A stretch of 7,569 bases of DNA from Lachnospiraceae bacterium (GTDB lineage Bacteria; Bacillota_A; Clostridia; Lachnospirales; Lachnospiraceae), in NCBI GenBank assembly GCA_017435025.1, contig JAFSFU010000049.1:1-7569 (forward strand), written 5' to 3'. Under the pieces are notes generated by a model. It was not told the origin of the DNA. It searched no databases and was given only the letters and a program-made list of their open reading frames with translations. The position numbers and the translations under genes are program-made. This document shows positions 1 through 5,509 of this stretch, piece by piece. How positions within the stretch are numbered: the stretch's first letter is position 1; each line of letters opens with the position of its first letter.

Positions 1-126
1 CCAGCCCAGTTCCCGATACCACTCTTCCAGCTTGTCCGCCACTAGGTTGATGCCGGCTGCATTGTGCGATCCACTGTCGATATTTACCAGTTCCTCCAGC
101 TGTTTCAGATACAACTCCAAATCCAT
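1..126 (-). CDS. M20-family metallopeptidase, N-terminal fragment (cut by window edge)
   Basis: Only the first 42 codons are present and the gene continues past base 1. The start is an ATG preceded by AGGAGG with a 7-nt spacer (134-139), which fixes it well. The peptide begins MDLELYLKQLEELVNIDSG and continues with HNAAGINLVADKL. A first helix ending in L-V-x-I-D-S-G-S, then G-x-x-x-V-A-x-x-L, is the usual N-terminus of M20 zinc peptidases of the carboxypeptidase G2/glutamate carboxypeptidase type. These enzymes cut amino acids or acyl groups from small peptides in the cytoplasm. No signal peptide is visible. The metal-binding residues lie outside the window, so the family call rests on the N-terminal pattern alone and the substrate cannot be inferred. 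The gene has its own promoter and is separated from the upstream tRNA genes by a terminator. Confidence 0.65.
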   Translation of the reverse strand, partial: MDLELYLKQLEELVNIDSGSHNAAGINLVADKLEEWYRELGW

Positions 127-133
127 TGCTGCG

Positions 134-139
134 CCTCCT
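134..139 (-). promoter_or_regulatory. Ribosome binding site of the M20 peptidase gene
   Basis: On the minus strand AAAGGAGG is followed by a 7-nt spacer and ATG at 126. The near-perfect anti-Shine-Dalgarno match decides the start of the truncated peptidase gene. Confidence 0.85.
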
Positions 140-169
140 TTGCAGTCTCTTGCTTGTTGTCTAAATCAT

Positions 170-197
170 ATTATATCATTATATACTCTTCTGTCAA
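170..197 (-). promoter_or_regulatory. Sigma-A-type promoter for the M20 peptidase gene
   Basis: The minus strand shows a perfect -35 box TTGACA (192-197), a 16-nt spacer, and a perfect -10 box TATAAT (170-175). A second TATAAT overlaps the spacer but is too close to the -35 box. Transcription would start near 163, giving a leader of about 37 nt before the ATG at 126. The promoter lies just after the tRNA terminator, so the peptidase gene is expected to be transcribed independently. Confidence 0.85.
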
Positions 198-221
198 GAT
201 GTGCGACAAGGTCTTTCCTGC

Positions 222-257
222 AAAACAAAAAAGCCGGTACATTTCTGTACCGACTTT
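222..257 (-). terminator. Rho-independent terminator of the tRNA-Tyr/tRNA-Phe unit
   Basis: The minus strand reads AGTCGGTACA, loop GAAA, TGTACCGGCT, then a T-rich tail TTTTTGTTTT. The 10-bp stem (232-241 with 246-255, including one G-T wobble) has flanking A-T pairs and a stable GNRA-type loop. It begins a few bases after the tRNA-Phe 3' end, so it should end the tRNA transcript and separate it from the peptidase gene. Confidence 0.92.
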
Positions 258-259
258 CA

Positions 260-332
260 TGCCCAGAACCGGAATCGAACCAGCGACACATGGATTTTCA
301 GTCCATTGCTCTACCAACTGAGCTATCTGGGC
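260..332 (-). tRNA. tRNA-Phe (anticodon GAA)
   Basis: A complete 73-nt cloverleaf can be folded on the minus strand. The acceptor stem is GCCCAGA with TCTGGGC, the discriminator is A, the D stem is GCTC/GAGC, and the anticodon stem is ATGGA/TCCAT. The 7-nt anticodon loop CTGAAAA gives GAA (34-36), which reads UUU and UUC phenylalanine codons. The T loop is TTCGATT, on a stem GCTGG/CCGGT that contains two G-T wobble pairs. No CCA is encoded (the next bases are TGA), so the end must be added by nucleotidyltransferase. It lies 183 nt downstream of tRNA-Tyr and directly upstream of a strong terminator. Confidence 0.97.
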
Positions 333-363
333 GCATATATTTGAAAGCGCAGGAGCATCTGAA

Positions 364-420
364 ATTTTAAGATGAAGGCTCGTTGGGAGCTCGCTCACAA
401 ACGAGTTTTTATCTTGAAAT
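364..420 (-). repeat. Stem-loop A in the inter-tRNA spacer (composite hairpin)
   Basis: The inner part pairs CTCGTT (379-384) with AACGAG (400-405) and closes further with GAG/CTC around a small loop. The outer part pairs ATTTTAAGAT (364-373) with ATCTTGAAAT (411-420), with one non-Watson-Crick position and short internal loops between the two parts. On the plus strand the inner stem is followed by TTTTT, but no plus-strand gene is present to terminate. On the transcribed minus strand it is not followed by a U tract, so it is unlikely to be a terminator of the tRNA unit. Its function is unknown. Confidence 0.7.
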
Positions 421-424
421 CTCA

Positions 425-452
425 ACGTTGATTTGCATTTGCAAATCAACGT
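425..452 (-). repeat. Stem-loop B in the inter-tRNA spacer (perfect 12-bp stem)
   Basis: ACGTTGATTTGC (425-436) pairs perfectly with GCAAATCAACGT (441-452) around a 4-nt loop. There is no T tract on either side. A perfect 12-bp inverted repeat with a tetraloop is unlikely by chance and should form in the tRNA precursor. I do not recognise a family. Confidence 0.8.
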
Positions 453-453
453 A

Positions 454-480
454 CAAACGAGGAACCTTGTTCCTCGTTTG
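454..480 (-). repeat. Stem-loop C in the inter-tRNA spacer (perfect 12-bp stem)
   Basis: CAAACGAGGAAC (454-465) pairs perfectly with GTTCCTCGTTTG (469-480) around a 3-nt loop. The base following on the minus strand is not T-rich, so it is not a canonical terminator. Its CTCGTTTG arm is repeated in the 5' arm of stem-loop A, so the two hairpins can exchange partners. Confidence 0.8.
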
Positions 481-483
481 GGC

Positions 484-507
484 TGACGCGAGATCCCTCA
501 CGCATCA
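484..507 (-). repeat. Stem-loop D in the inter-tRNA spacer (7-bp stem)
   Basis: In the minus-strand RNA, TGATGCG (507-501) pairs with CGCGTCA (490-484) around a 10-nt loop. One pair is a U-G wobble that exists only in the minus-strand RNA; the plus strand would have a C-A mismatch. This weakly supports folding in the tRNA transcript. It begins 9 nt beyond the tRNA-Tyr discriminator base. Confidence 0.5.
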
Positions 508-515
508 AATATAAA

Positions 516-597
516 TGGGCGGAGGTGGATTCGAACCACCGAAGCAAGTTGCAGCAGATTTACAGTCTGTCCCCTTTGGCCACTCGGGAATCCACCC
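516..597 (-). tRNA. tRNA-Tyr (anticodon GTA)
   Basis: An 82-nt class II cloverleaf lies on the minus strand. The acceptor stem is GGGTGGA with TCCGCCC (one T-G pair), with discriminator A. The anticodon loop CTGTAAA gives GTA, reading UAU and UAC tyrosine codons. A long variable arm (GCAACTTGC region) follows, and the T arm is GGTGG, TTCGAAT, CCACC. The long variable arm is the bacterial tRNA-Tyr hallmark. CCA is not encoded. It starts 39 nt after the glycosidase stop codon and is the first gene of a two-tRNA unit with tRNA-Phe. Confidence 0.97.
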
Positions 598-618
598 ATA
601 TCATTCTGACAAGACAAA

Positions 619-647
619 ATGATATCACAAGACTATTTAAAAGTCAA
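619..647 (-). promoter_or_regulatory. Promoter of the tRNA-Tyr/tRNA-Phe unit, overlapping the glycosidase stop codon
   Basis: The minus strand carries TTGACT (642-647), a 17-nt spacer, and TATCAT (619-624). Each box matches the sigma-A consensus at 5 of 6 positions, with ideal spacing. Transcription would start near 612, about 15 nt before mature tRNA-Tyr. The -35 box is made of the last sense codons of the glycosidase gene (Leu-Asp-Phe region) and the stop codon lies in the spacer. No terminator separates the two genes, so glycosidase read-through transcripts may also carry the tRNAs. Confidence 0.7.
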
Positions 648-2688
648 GTGTTTTTTCTTCAAATATCATCGCACAGTACGGAGCCAGTTCCACATGGATG
701 GAACCGTTCTCTACCGGATATTCCACCTTACCTACATTATAACGTTCAGCAGTGGACTTCATAATGCGCGTCATCGTATTACCGGACACCTCAGCCTGCC
801 ATACCGGAACATGCACACGCTTTACAAGACCTGTACTGTTCACTACAACCACGCCGCGCTCTCCCCTGTGGAAACGACCATACGCGATCACGCCGCTCTC
901 TGCCACCAACGGCTTAAAGGAACCGTTGCGGAACGCTTTGTTTCGTTTACGGATACCGGTCAGATAGAGATGGAACTCGATCAGCTCCTGATTCTCTTTG
1001 CCCCACGGATAGGTACGTCTGCTGTCCGGATCGGTCCATCCGCAAACGCCGGCTTCATCACCGTAATAGATGGTCGGCGCACCCGGCCATGTCATCTGTA
1101 CGATCGCCGCCGCACGGAAAGTACCATAATTCAGATTAGAATCCGCAGCTTCGGCACCTCTTGTATGGAGACGTCCCACCTCACGATTGGTTCTTGTCAG
1201 GAAACGAGAATGATCATGGTTGGAAAGCTCATTCATCGCCGCCATCAGAGACGGAGTCTGCAAGGAACACATATTATCCAACATTGCGTACATAAACGCC
1301 TGGCTGTTCTGGCAAAGATGATCGTCATAACGGTCACTGTGCTTTTCCAGACCGGTAAGGAACCAGGAAAGCGGATCCATAAACGCATCATAGTTCATGA
1401 TTGTATCCCACTGGTCACCTTTCAGCCAGGAGGATGAATCTCCGTAATGCTCCGCAAGAATCAGGGAATCCGGATTGGTTTCTTTCACCACTTTTCGGAA
1501 ATCTCTCCAGAATTTATGATTCATTTCCGAAGAATGTCCCAGATCGGCTGCTACATCCAGTCTCCAGCCGTCAATGCAGTACGGCGGAGCCAGCCATTTT
1601 TTTGCAACATCTAAAATATACTGATATAATTTTTCCGAACCTTCATAATTCAGTTTCGGAAGCGTATTGTGGTTCCACCAGCCCTCATAAGACTTATTAT
1701 CCGGCCACGCCTCCGCACTGTCATCTTTAAACAGGAAGAAATCACGGTACGGGCTATCCGCGGACGCGTAGGCACCCGGCTCGTAGCCGCCGTTCTTCTC
1801 ATAAATCTTCTCGCGATCCAGCCATTTATTGAAGGAACCACAATGGTTGAACACACCATCCAAAATAATCTTCATGCCGCGTTTGTGTACTTCCTCCACA
1901 AACTGCGCAAAAAACTCATCACTGGCCTTCAGATTCTCCGGATCTGCCGTGCGCACAGAATACTTCAGTGCATCGCGGTTGTCGAGTGCATCTGCATCCA
2001 CAAGGCCATCCGCATCTTTCACAATTTTTCCATAATGCGGATCGATGTGCTCATAATCCTGACAATCATATTTGTGATTCGAAGGAGAGACAAACACCGG
2101 ACTCAGATAGAGAACTTCCACTTTCAAATTCTGCAGATAATCCAGCTTATCCCAAATACCCTGAATATCACCGCCATAGAAGCGGTCCACATCATGAACC
2201 GACAGACCTTCTTCCCAATTATCGATTTTTTCCACCGGGAAGCCAATATACACATACTCATCTGATACCACATCGTTGGCCGGGTCGCCATTGCGGAAAC
2301 GATCTACGAAGATCTGGTACATTACCGCACCCTTTGCCCACTCCGGCACATGAAAGCCCGGTGTGATCAGGAACATTCTCTTTGGATCCATTTCCTCTGA
2401 CACACCAAGACGATTATAACGACAGGCATCTTCGCCTTTTGAAATTTCAAAGTAGTAATGAAGGGGAGCCTCACCAACCGGAAGTTCGCATTCGTAGAAG
2501 TCAAACAATCCCTGGCTCTCTACTTTTTTCAGTTCTATTTTCAGTTGTTGTTCATATACGATCAGGCAGACCTTGTCTGCATCATCTTTCGCTGTTCTGA
2601 ACCGGAGTGTTACCACATCACCGGTATCCGGTTCTTCCGGAATTCTGTAATCAATCGTTTCGTCACAAAACAGAGCCGCTCTCACCAT
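637..2688 (-). CDS. GH13 alpha-glycosidase, neopullulanase/cyclomaltodextrinase-like
   Basis: This 683-residue enzyme should hydrolyse alpha-glucosidic bonds of malto-oligosaccharides, cyclodextrins or pullulan in the cytoplasm; no signal peptide is seen. Residues 1-110 look like an N-terminal beta-sandwich of the CBM34 type. The (beta/alpha)8 barrel follows, with YQIFVDRF (124-131), FYGGD (170-174), region I DGVFNH (277-282), the neopullulanase-type LPKLN (343-347), region II GWRLDV (374-379, nucleophile D378), region III AEHYG (412-416, acid/base E413) and region IV NHD (490-492, stabiliser D492). A C-terminal beta domain ends the protein. It is longer than the roughly 590 residues usual for cyclomaltodextrinases, partly through an acidic insertion at about 221-255. 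The ATG at 2688 was chosen because AGGAGGAG precedes it and it lies after the promoter and terminator. The frame is open 67 codons further upstream to 2889, but that extension crosses a terminator hairpin. Substrate preference is not decidable from the sequence. Confidence 0.93.
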   Translation of the reverse strand: MVRAALFCDETIDYRIPEEPDTGDVVTLRFRTAKDDADKVCLIVYEQQLKIELKKVESQGLFDFYECELPVGEAPLHYYFEISKGEDACRYNRLGVSEEMDPKRMFLITPGFHVPEWAKGAVMYQIFVDRFRNGDPANDVVSDEYVYIGFPVEKIDNWEEGLSVHDVDRFYGGDIQGIWDKLDYLQNLKVEVLYLSPVFVSPSNHKYDCQDYEHIDPHYGKIVKDADGLVDADALDNRDALKYSVRTADPENLKASDEFFAQFVEEVHKRGMKIILDGVFNHCGSFNKWLDREKIYEKNGGYEPGAYASADSPYRDFFLFKDDSAEAWPDNKSYEGWWNHNTLPKLNYEGSEKLYQYILDVAKKWLAPPYCIDGWRLDVAADLGHSSEMNHKFWRDFRKVVKETNPDSLILAEHYGDSSSWLKGDQWDTIMNYDAFMDPLSWFLTGLEKHSDRYDDHLCQNSQAFMYAMLDNMCSLQTPSLMAAMNELSNHDHSRFLTRTNREVGRLHTRGAEAADSNLNYGTFRAAAIVQMTWPGAPTIYYGDEAGVCGWTDPDSRRTYPWGKENQELIEFHLYLTGIRKRNKAFRNGSFKPLVAESGVIAYGRFHRGERGVVVVNSTGLVKRVHVPVWQAEVSGNTMTRIMKSTAERYNVGKVEYPVENGSIHVELAPYCAMIFEEKTLDF

Positions 2689-2697
2689 CCGAAACAG

Positions 2698-2705
2698 CTC
2701 CTCCT
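2698..2705 (-). promoter_or_regulatory. Ribosome binding site deciding the glycosidase start
   Basis: The minus strand has AGGAGGAG, with 9 nt from its last base to the ATG at 2688. No comparable site precedes the longer in-frame start at 2889. This supports a 683-residue product rather than 750. Confidence 0.8.
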
Positions 2706-2740
2706 CTCCACATAGTTGTAAACACAAAGTCACTTCTATC

Positions 2741-2768
2741 ATTATACAGGAAAACCACCTTCTTTGCA
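2741..2768 (-). promoter_or_regulatory. Probable promoter of the glycosidase gene
   Basis: A perfect -10 box TATAAT lies at 2741-2746 on the minus strand. The best -35 candidate, TGCAAA at 2763-2768 with a 16-nt spacer, matches the consensus at only 3 of 6 positions, so an activator may be needed. Transcription would start near 2734, giving a leader of about 46 nt. The site is downstream of the strong terminator at 2822-2853, consistent with expression independent of ftsH. Confidence 0.55.
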
Positions 2769-2821
2769 TCCTTTTTTTCATATTATGGAAGATATTCTGA
2801 AAAGAATTCCTACGGAACAGA

Positions 2822-2853
2822 AAAAAGACCAGCTGGGAATTGCTGGTCTTTTT
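2822..2853 (-). terminator. Strong bidirectional Rho-independent terminator
   Basis: AAAAAGACCAGC (2822-2833) pairs perfectly with GCTGGTCTTTTT (2842-2853) around an 8-nt loop, and T-runs exist on both strands. On the minus strand it would stop read-through from the ftsH side before the glycosidase promoter. An attenuator role in a longer glycosidase leader is possible, but no good promoter is visible just upstream and no competing antiterminator hairpin was found. Confidence 0.88.
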
Positions 2854-3039
2854 CGGAAAAGGTATTATGTCTCTTATGGGGTATAGCAAAAACTATATAA
2901 TGTATTGGGGGGTTACGTGTAGTAATATAACACAAAACCCAAAATAAGTGTGCACAAACATACCTGGATTTAAAAAATATTTTTGTTCATTTTGACGTCC
3001 CGTGCCGGACATTTGTACATATTTTACATTTTAAACTTT

Positions 3040-3083
3040 AAAACGGCGTTTGCCTTTGTTTTTCTTGAGCACACGCCGTTTTT
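3040..3083 (-). terminator. Probable terminator after ftsH, possibly bidirectional
   Basis: AAAACGGCGT (3040-3049) pairs with ACGCCGTTTT (3073-3082), a 10-bp stem with a 23-nt loop. It lies about 55 nt past the ftsH stop. On the minus strand the T-run is only TTTT then AAAG, while the plus strand has TTTTT-C-TT. The large loop and short minus-strand tail make it weaker than the hairpin at 2822-2853, which may act as backup. Confidence 0.55.
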
Positions 3084-3137
3084 CTTAATTTAATTAACCG
3101 TTATATTATCTCTTTTATCAAACGTTTTGCCAAACCG

Positions 3138-4967
3138 TTATTCCTGTTCAAACAGAGCTTCGAACTCTTCCTGGCCGATTTTTTCCTTTTCCAGGAGAAG
3201 ATCGCAGCATTTATGAAGAATCGGTTCGTTCTTGAGAATGATCTCTTTCGCCTTCGTATAACACTCATCCACGATCTTCTTCACCTCATCGTCGATGATC
3301 GCCGCCACGCTCTCACTGTAACTTCTGGTCTGGGCAAAATCACGACCGATAAAGACTTCGTCCTCGTCACTTCCGTAGTGGATCATGCCTGCTTTTTCGG
3401 ACATACCATACTTCGTCACCATTGCACGGGCGATGGCTGTCGCCTGTTTGATATCCTGAGATGCACCGGTTGTCACATCCTGGAATACAATCTCTTCCGC
3501 AATGCGTCCGCCGAATGCCACCATGATATTCTGCAGCATTTTGCCCTTGGTGTTGAACATTTCGTCTTTCTCCGGCAGCGGCATTGTATAACCTGCCGCA
3601 CCCATTCCGGTCGGAATGATGGAGATTGTGTGAACCGGTCCCATATCCGGAAGAACATGGAACAGGATCGCATGTCCCGCCTCATGATATGCGGTGATCT
3701 TCTTCTCTTTCTCAGAGATCACTTTGCTCTTCTTCTCAGCACCAATTCCTACTTTAATAAAGGCGCGCTCGATATCCGACTGACGGATAAAGCGTCTCTT
3801 GTCTTTTGCTGCATAGATAGCCGCTTCATTGAGCAGGTTTTCCAGATCTGCACCGGTAAAACCGGCAGTTGTCTGCGCAATCTTCGCCAGATCCACATCA
3901 TCACCCAGCGGTTTGGAAGCCGCATGAACCTTTAAGATCTCCTCACGGCCCTTGATATCCGGTCTGCCAACGCCCACCTTACGGTCAAAACGACCCGGAC
4001 GAAGAATTGCCGGATCCAGAATATCCACACGGTTGGTCGCTGCCATAACGATAATACCCTCGTTGACACCAAAACCGTCCATTTCTACCAAAAGCTGATT
4101 CAGTGTCTGCTCACGCTCATCGTGACCACCGCCCATTCCGGTACCACGACGTCTTGCAACAGCATCAATCTCATCAATAAATACGATACACGGTGCATTT
4201 TTCTTCGCGTCCTCAAAAAGATCGCGCACGCGGGACGCACCGACACCAACGAACATTTCTACGAAATCTGAACCAGAGATGGAGAAAAACGGAACTCCCG
4301 CCTCACCGGCCACAGCCTTCGCCAAAAGTGTCTTACCGGTTCCTGGCGGACCCACCAGAATCACACCCTTCGGGATTCTCGCACCCAGCTCCGTATACTT
4401 TTTCGGATCTTTCAGGAAGTCCACGATTTCCTCCAGATCCTCTTTCTCTTCCTGAAGACCTGCCACCTTGGAAAAGTTAATATTGTTGGTCTTACTCATG
4501 CGGGCGCGGCTCTTACCAAAATTCATCATCTTAGAATTTCCTCCGCCGCCGGCTCTTGCGTTCATCGCACTGAACATCACCAGCATCACCAGCAGTGCAA
4601 GCCCTACCGGCACGATCACGGTCAGAAGATAACTCTCCTGCGGAACATCCTTCAATAAATATTCAATATTGTTTTCTCTTAAAATTTCCTGCACAGCGAC
4701 AACATCGGAAACTGCCATTTCACGATATTCTCCATCTGTCAGTGCTACGATCACATTACCGGTCGGAATCTGCGGATTCTGCTCGATCTGAGCCATCTTT
4801 ACGGTTTTGTTTTCGATCGCCACCAGGAATTCCTGGTATGTCATTTGATCTTCGAGCAGCTTCTGCTGAGTCAATGCAGAAAAGAATGTGAGCATGACCA
4901 TGATCAGCAGGATAAAGCCCATTCCCCGAAACTGTCGATTATGTCTCGTCGGTTGATTCTGTTTCAA
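3138..4967 (-). CDS. ftsH: ATP-dependent zinc metalloprotease FtsH
   Basis: FtsH is a membrane-anchored AAA+ protease that unfolds and degrades misfolded membrane proteins and specific regulators as a hexamer. The 609-residue length is normal. Residues about 15-33 form the first transmembrane helix, an extracytoplasmic domain follows, and about 113-136 form the second helix. The AAA module has Walker A GPPGTGKT (206-213), pore loop FVGVG (239-243), Walker B IVFIDEID (261-268) and arginine fingers in ILRPGRFDR (321-329). The protease domain has HEAGH (428-432, catalytic E429) and the third zinc ligand D505. All key residues are intact. The start is TTG, supported by AAGGAGG with a 7-nt spacer. 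It follows hpt by 14 nt, too little for a promoter outside hpt. In Bacillus subtilis the neighbouring TilS and HprT proteins have been reported to activate ftsH; whether this holds here is unknown. Confidence 0.98.
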   Translation of the reverse strand: MKQNQPTRHNRQFRGMGFILLIMVMLTFFSALTQQKLLEDQMTYQEFLVAIENKTVKMAQIEQNPQIPTGNVIVALTDGEYREMAVSDVVAVQEILRENNIEYLLKDVPQESYLLTVIVPVGLALLVMLVMFSAMNARAGGGGNSKMMNFGKSRARMSKTNNINFSKVAGLQEEKEDLEEIVDFLKDPKKYTELGARIPKGVILVGPPGTGKTLLAKAVAGEAGVPFFSISGSDFVEMFVGVGASRVRDLFEDAKKNAPCIVFIDEIDAVARRRGTGMGGGHDEREQTLNQLLVEMDGFGVNEGIIVMAATNRVDILDPAILRPGRFDRKVGVGRPDIKGREEILKVHAASKPLGDDVDLAKIAQTTAGFTGADLENLLNEAAIYAAKDKRRFIRQSDIERAFIKVGIGAEKKSKVISEKEKKITAYHEAGHAILFHVLPDMGPVHTISIIPTGMGAAGYTMPLPEKDEMFNTKGKMLQNIMVAFGGRIAEEIVFQDVTTGASQDIKQATAIARAMVTKYGMSEKAGMIHYGSDEDEVFIGRDFAQTRSYSESVAAIIDDEVKKIVDECYTKAKEIILKNEPILHKCCDLLLEKEKIGQEEFEALFEQE

Positions 4968-4974
4968 CGGTGAT

Positions 4975-4981
4975 CCTCCTT
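4975..4981 (-). promoter_or_regulatory. Ribosome binding site supporting the TTG start of ftsH
   Basis: AAGGAGG is placed 7 nt before TTG at 4967 on the minus strand and directly follows the hpt stop codon. The next in-frame ATG is residue 16, within the first membrane helix and with no such site, so TTG is the likely initiator. Confidence 0.88.
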
Positions 4982-5509
4982 CTATTCAAACTCCACAACT
5001 CCGATATACGGCAGATTGCGGTATTTCTGGTCATAATCCAGACCATAACCCACCACAAACTTATCCGGGATGGAGAAACATGTATAATCCACAACTACCT
5101 GCTTTTTCACACGGCGCTCCGGTTTGTCAAGCAGTGTGCACAGACGCAGAGATTTCGGATTTCTCTGCTTCAGGATCTCGATCAGATAAGCGAGGGTTCT
5201 TCCGGAGTCAATAATATCCTCCACGATCAAAACCTCTTTGTTTTCAATTGTTTCATCTAAATCCTTCATAATGCGGACGATTCCGGAAGACTCCGTACCG
5301 CTTCCATAACTGGATACCGCAATAAAATCCATTGTCACCGGAACAGTCAGGCGCTTTGCCAATTCACATGTGAAGAACACACCGCCCTTCAAGGTACAAA
5401 GCAGGTGAATTTCCTTACCGGCATAATCCTGATTGATCTTTTCGGCAATTTCACCGATTCGTTTGTTTACAACTTCCTCTTCAAGAAGAACTCTAATCCT
5501 CTCAGCCAT
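4982..5509 (-). CDS. hpt: Hypoxanthine phosphoribosyltransferase
   Basis: The 175-residue cytoplasmic enzyme transfers the phosphoribosyl group of PRPP to hypoxanthine (and usually guanine), giving IMP or GMP in purine salvage. Visible signatures are LKGG (40-43, PRPP/pyrophosphate loop), SSYG (66-69, flexible loop), the PRPP-binding motif EDIIDSGRT (97-105), LLDKPERR (126-133) and the base-binding FVVGYGLDY (151-159). Length is typical. The start is the ATG at 5509, which shares a base with the tilS stop codon (TAATG) and follows AAGGAG by 7 nt. An upstream in-frame ATG at 5527 would add six residues (MQRRKV) but places the Shine-Dalgarno inside the coding region. The overlap suggests translational coupling to tilS, and ftsH follows by 14 nt. 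The hpt gene between tilS and ftsH is a conserved Firmicutes arrangement. Confidence 0.97.
   Translation of the reverse strand: MAERIRVLLEEEVVNKRIGEIAEKINQDYAGKEIHLLCTLKGGVFFTCELAKRLTVPVTMDFIAVSSYGSGTESSGIVRIMKDLDETIENKEVLIVEDIIDSGRTLAYLIEILKQRNPKSLRLCTLLDKPERRVKKQVVVDYTCFSIPDKFVVGYGLDYDQKYRNLPYIGVVEFE

Larger units (their letters stand above)
2689..3137. other. Intergenic region between ftsH and the glycosidase gene
   Basis: This 449-base gap holds two terminator hairpins (3040-3083 and 2822-2853) and the glycosidase promoter and leader. Between the terminators (2854-3039) the DNA is A/T-rich and shows no RNA gene I recognise. The short frames there (about 15 codons each, on both strands) have no ribosome binding site. 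A plus-strand TATAAT (2896-2901) has no good -35 box. Near the glycosidase transcription start a small inverted repeat TTGT-GTTT-ACAA is present, too short to call an operator. No cre-like site was recognised. Confidence 0.7.

Noticed and set aside
343..357. TGAAAGCGC, resembling the first half of a catabolite-responsive element
   Set aside because: The second half of the cre consensus is missing and the site lies within the tRNA spacer, not at a sugar-gene promoter.
171..449. 92-codon minus-strand open frame across tRNA-Phe and its flanks
   Set aside because: It runs through the tRNA gene, its terminator and the spacer hairpins, has no ribosome binding site, and encodes nothing recognisable.
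619..1437. 272-codon plus-strand open frame opposite the glycosidase gene
   Set aside because: It lies antisense to a gene with intact GH13 motifs, is rich in low-complexity basic residues, and has no ribosome binding site or family signature.
2822..2853. T-box or other riboswitch leader controlling the glycosidase
   Set aside because: No T-box sequence, no competing antiterminator stem and no convincing promoter just upstream were found; a simple terminator explains the hairpin.
2971..3016. Tiny minus-strand frame (16 codons, M-Y-K-C-P-A-R-D start) in the intergenic gap
   Set aside because: There is no Shine-Dalgarno sequence, it is very short, and there is no sign of a leader-peptide codon run or adjacent attenuator.
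3213..3935. 240-codon plus-strand open frame opposite ftsH
   Set aside because: It is antisense to the conserved protease and AAA domains of FtsH, and its open frame is explained by codon bias of the real gene.
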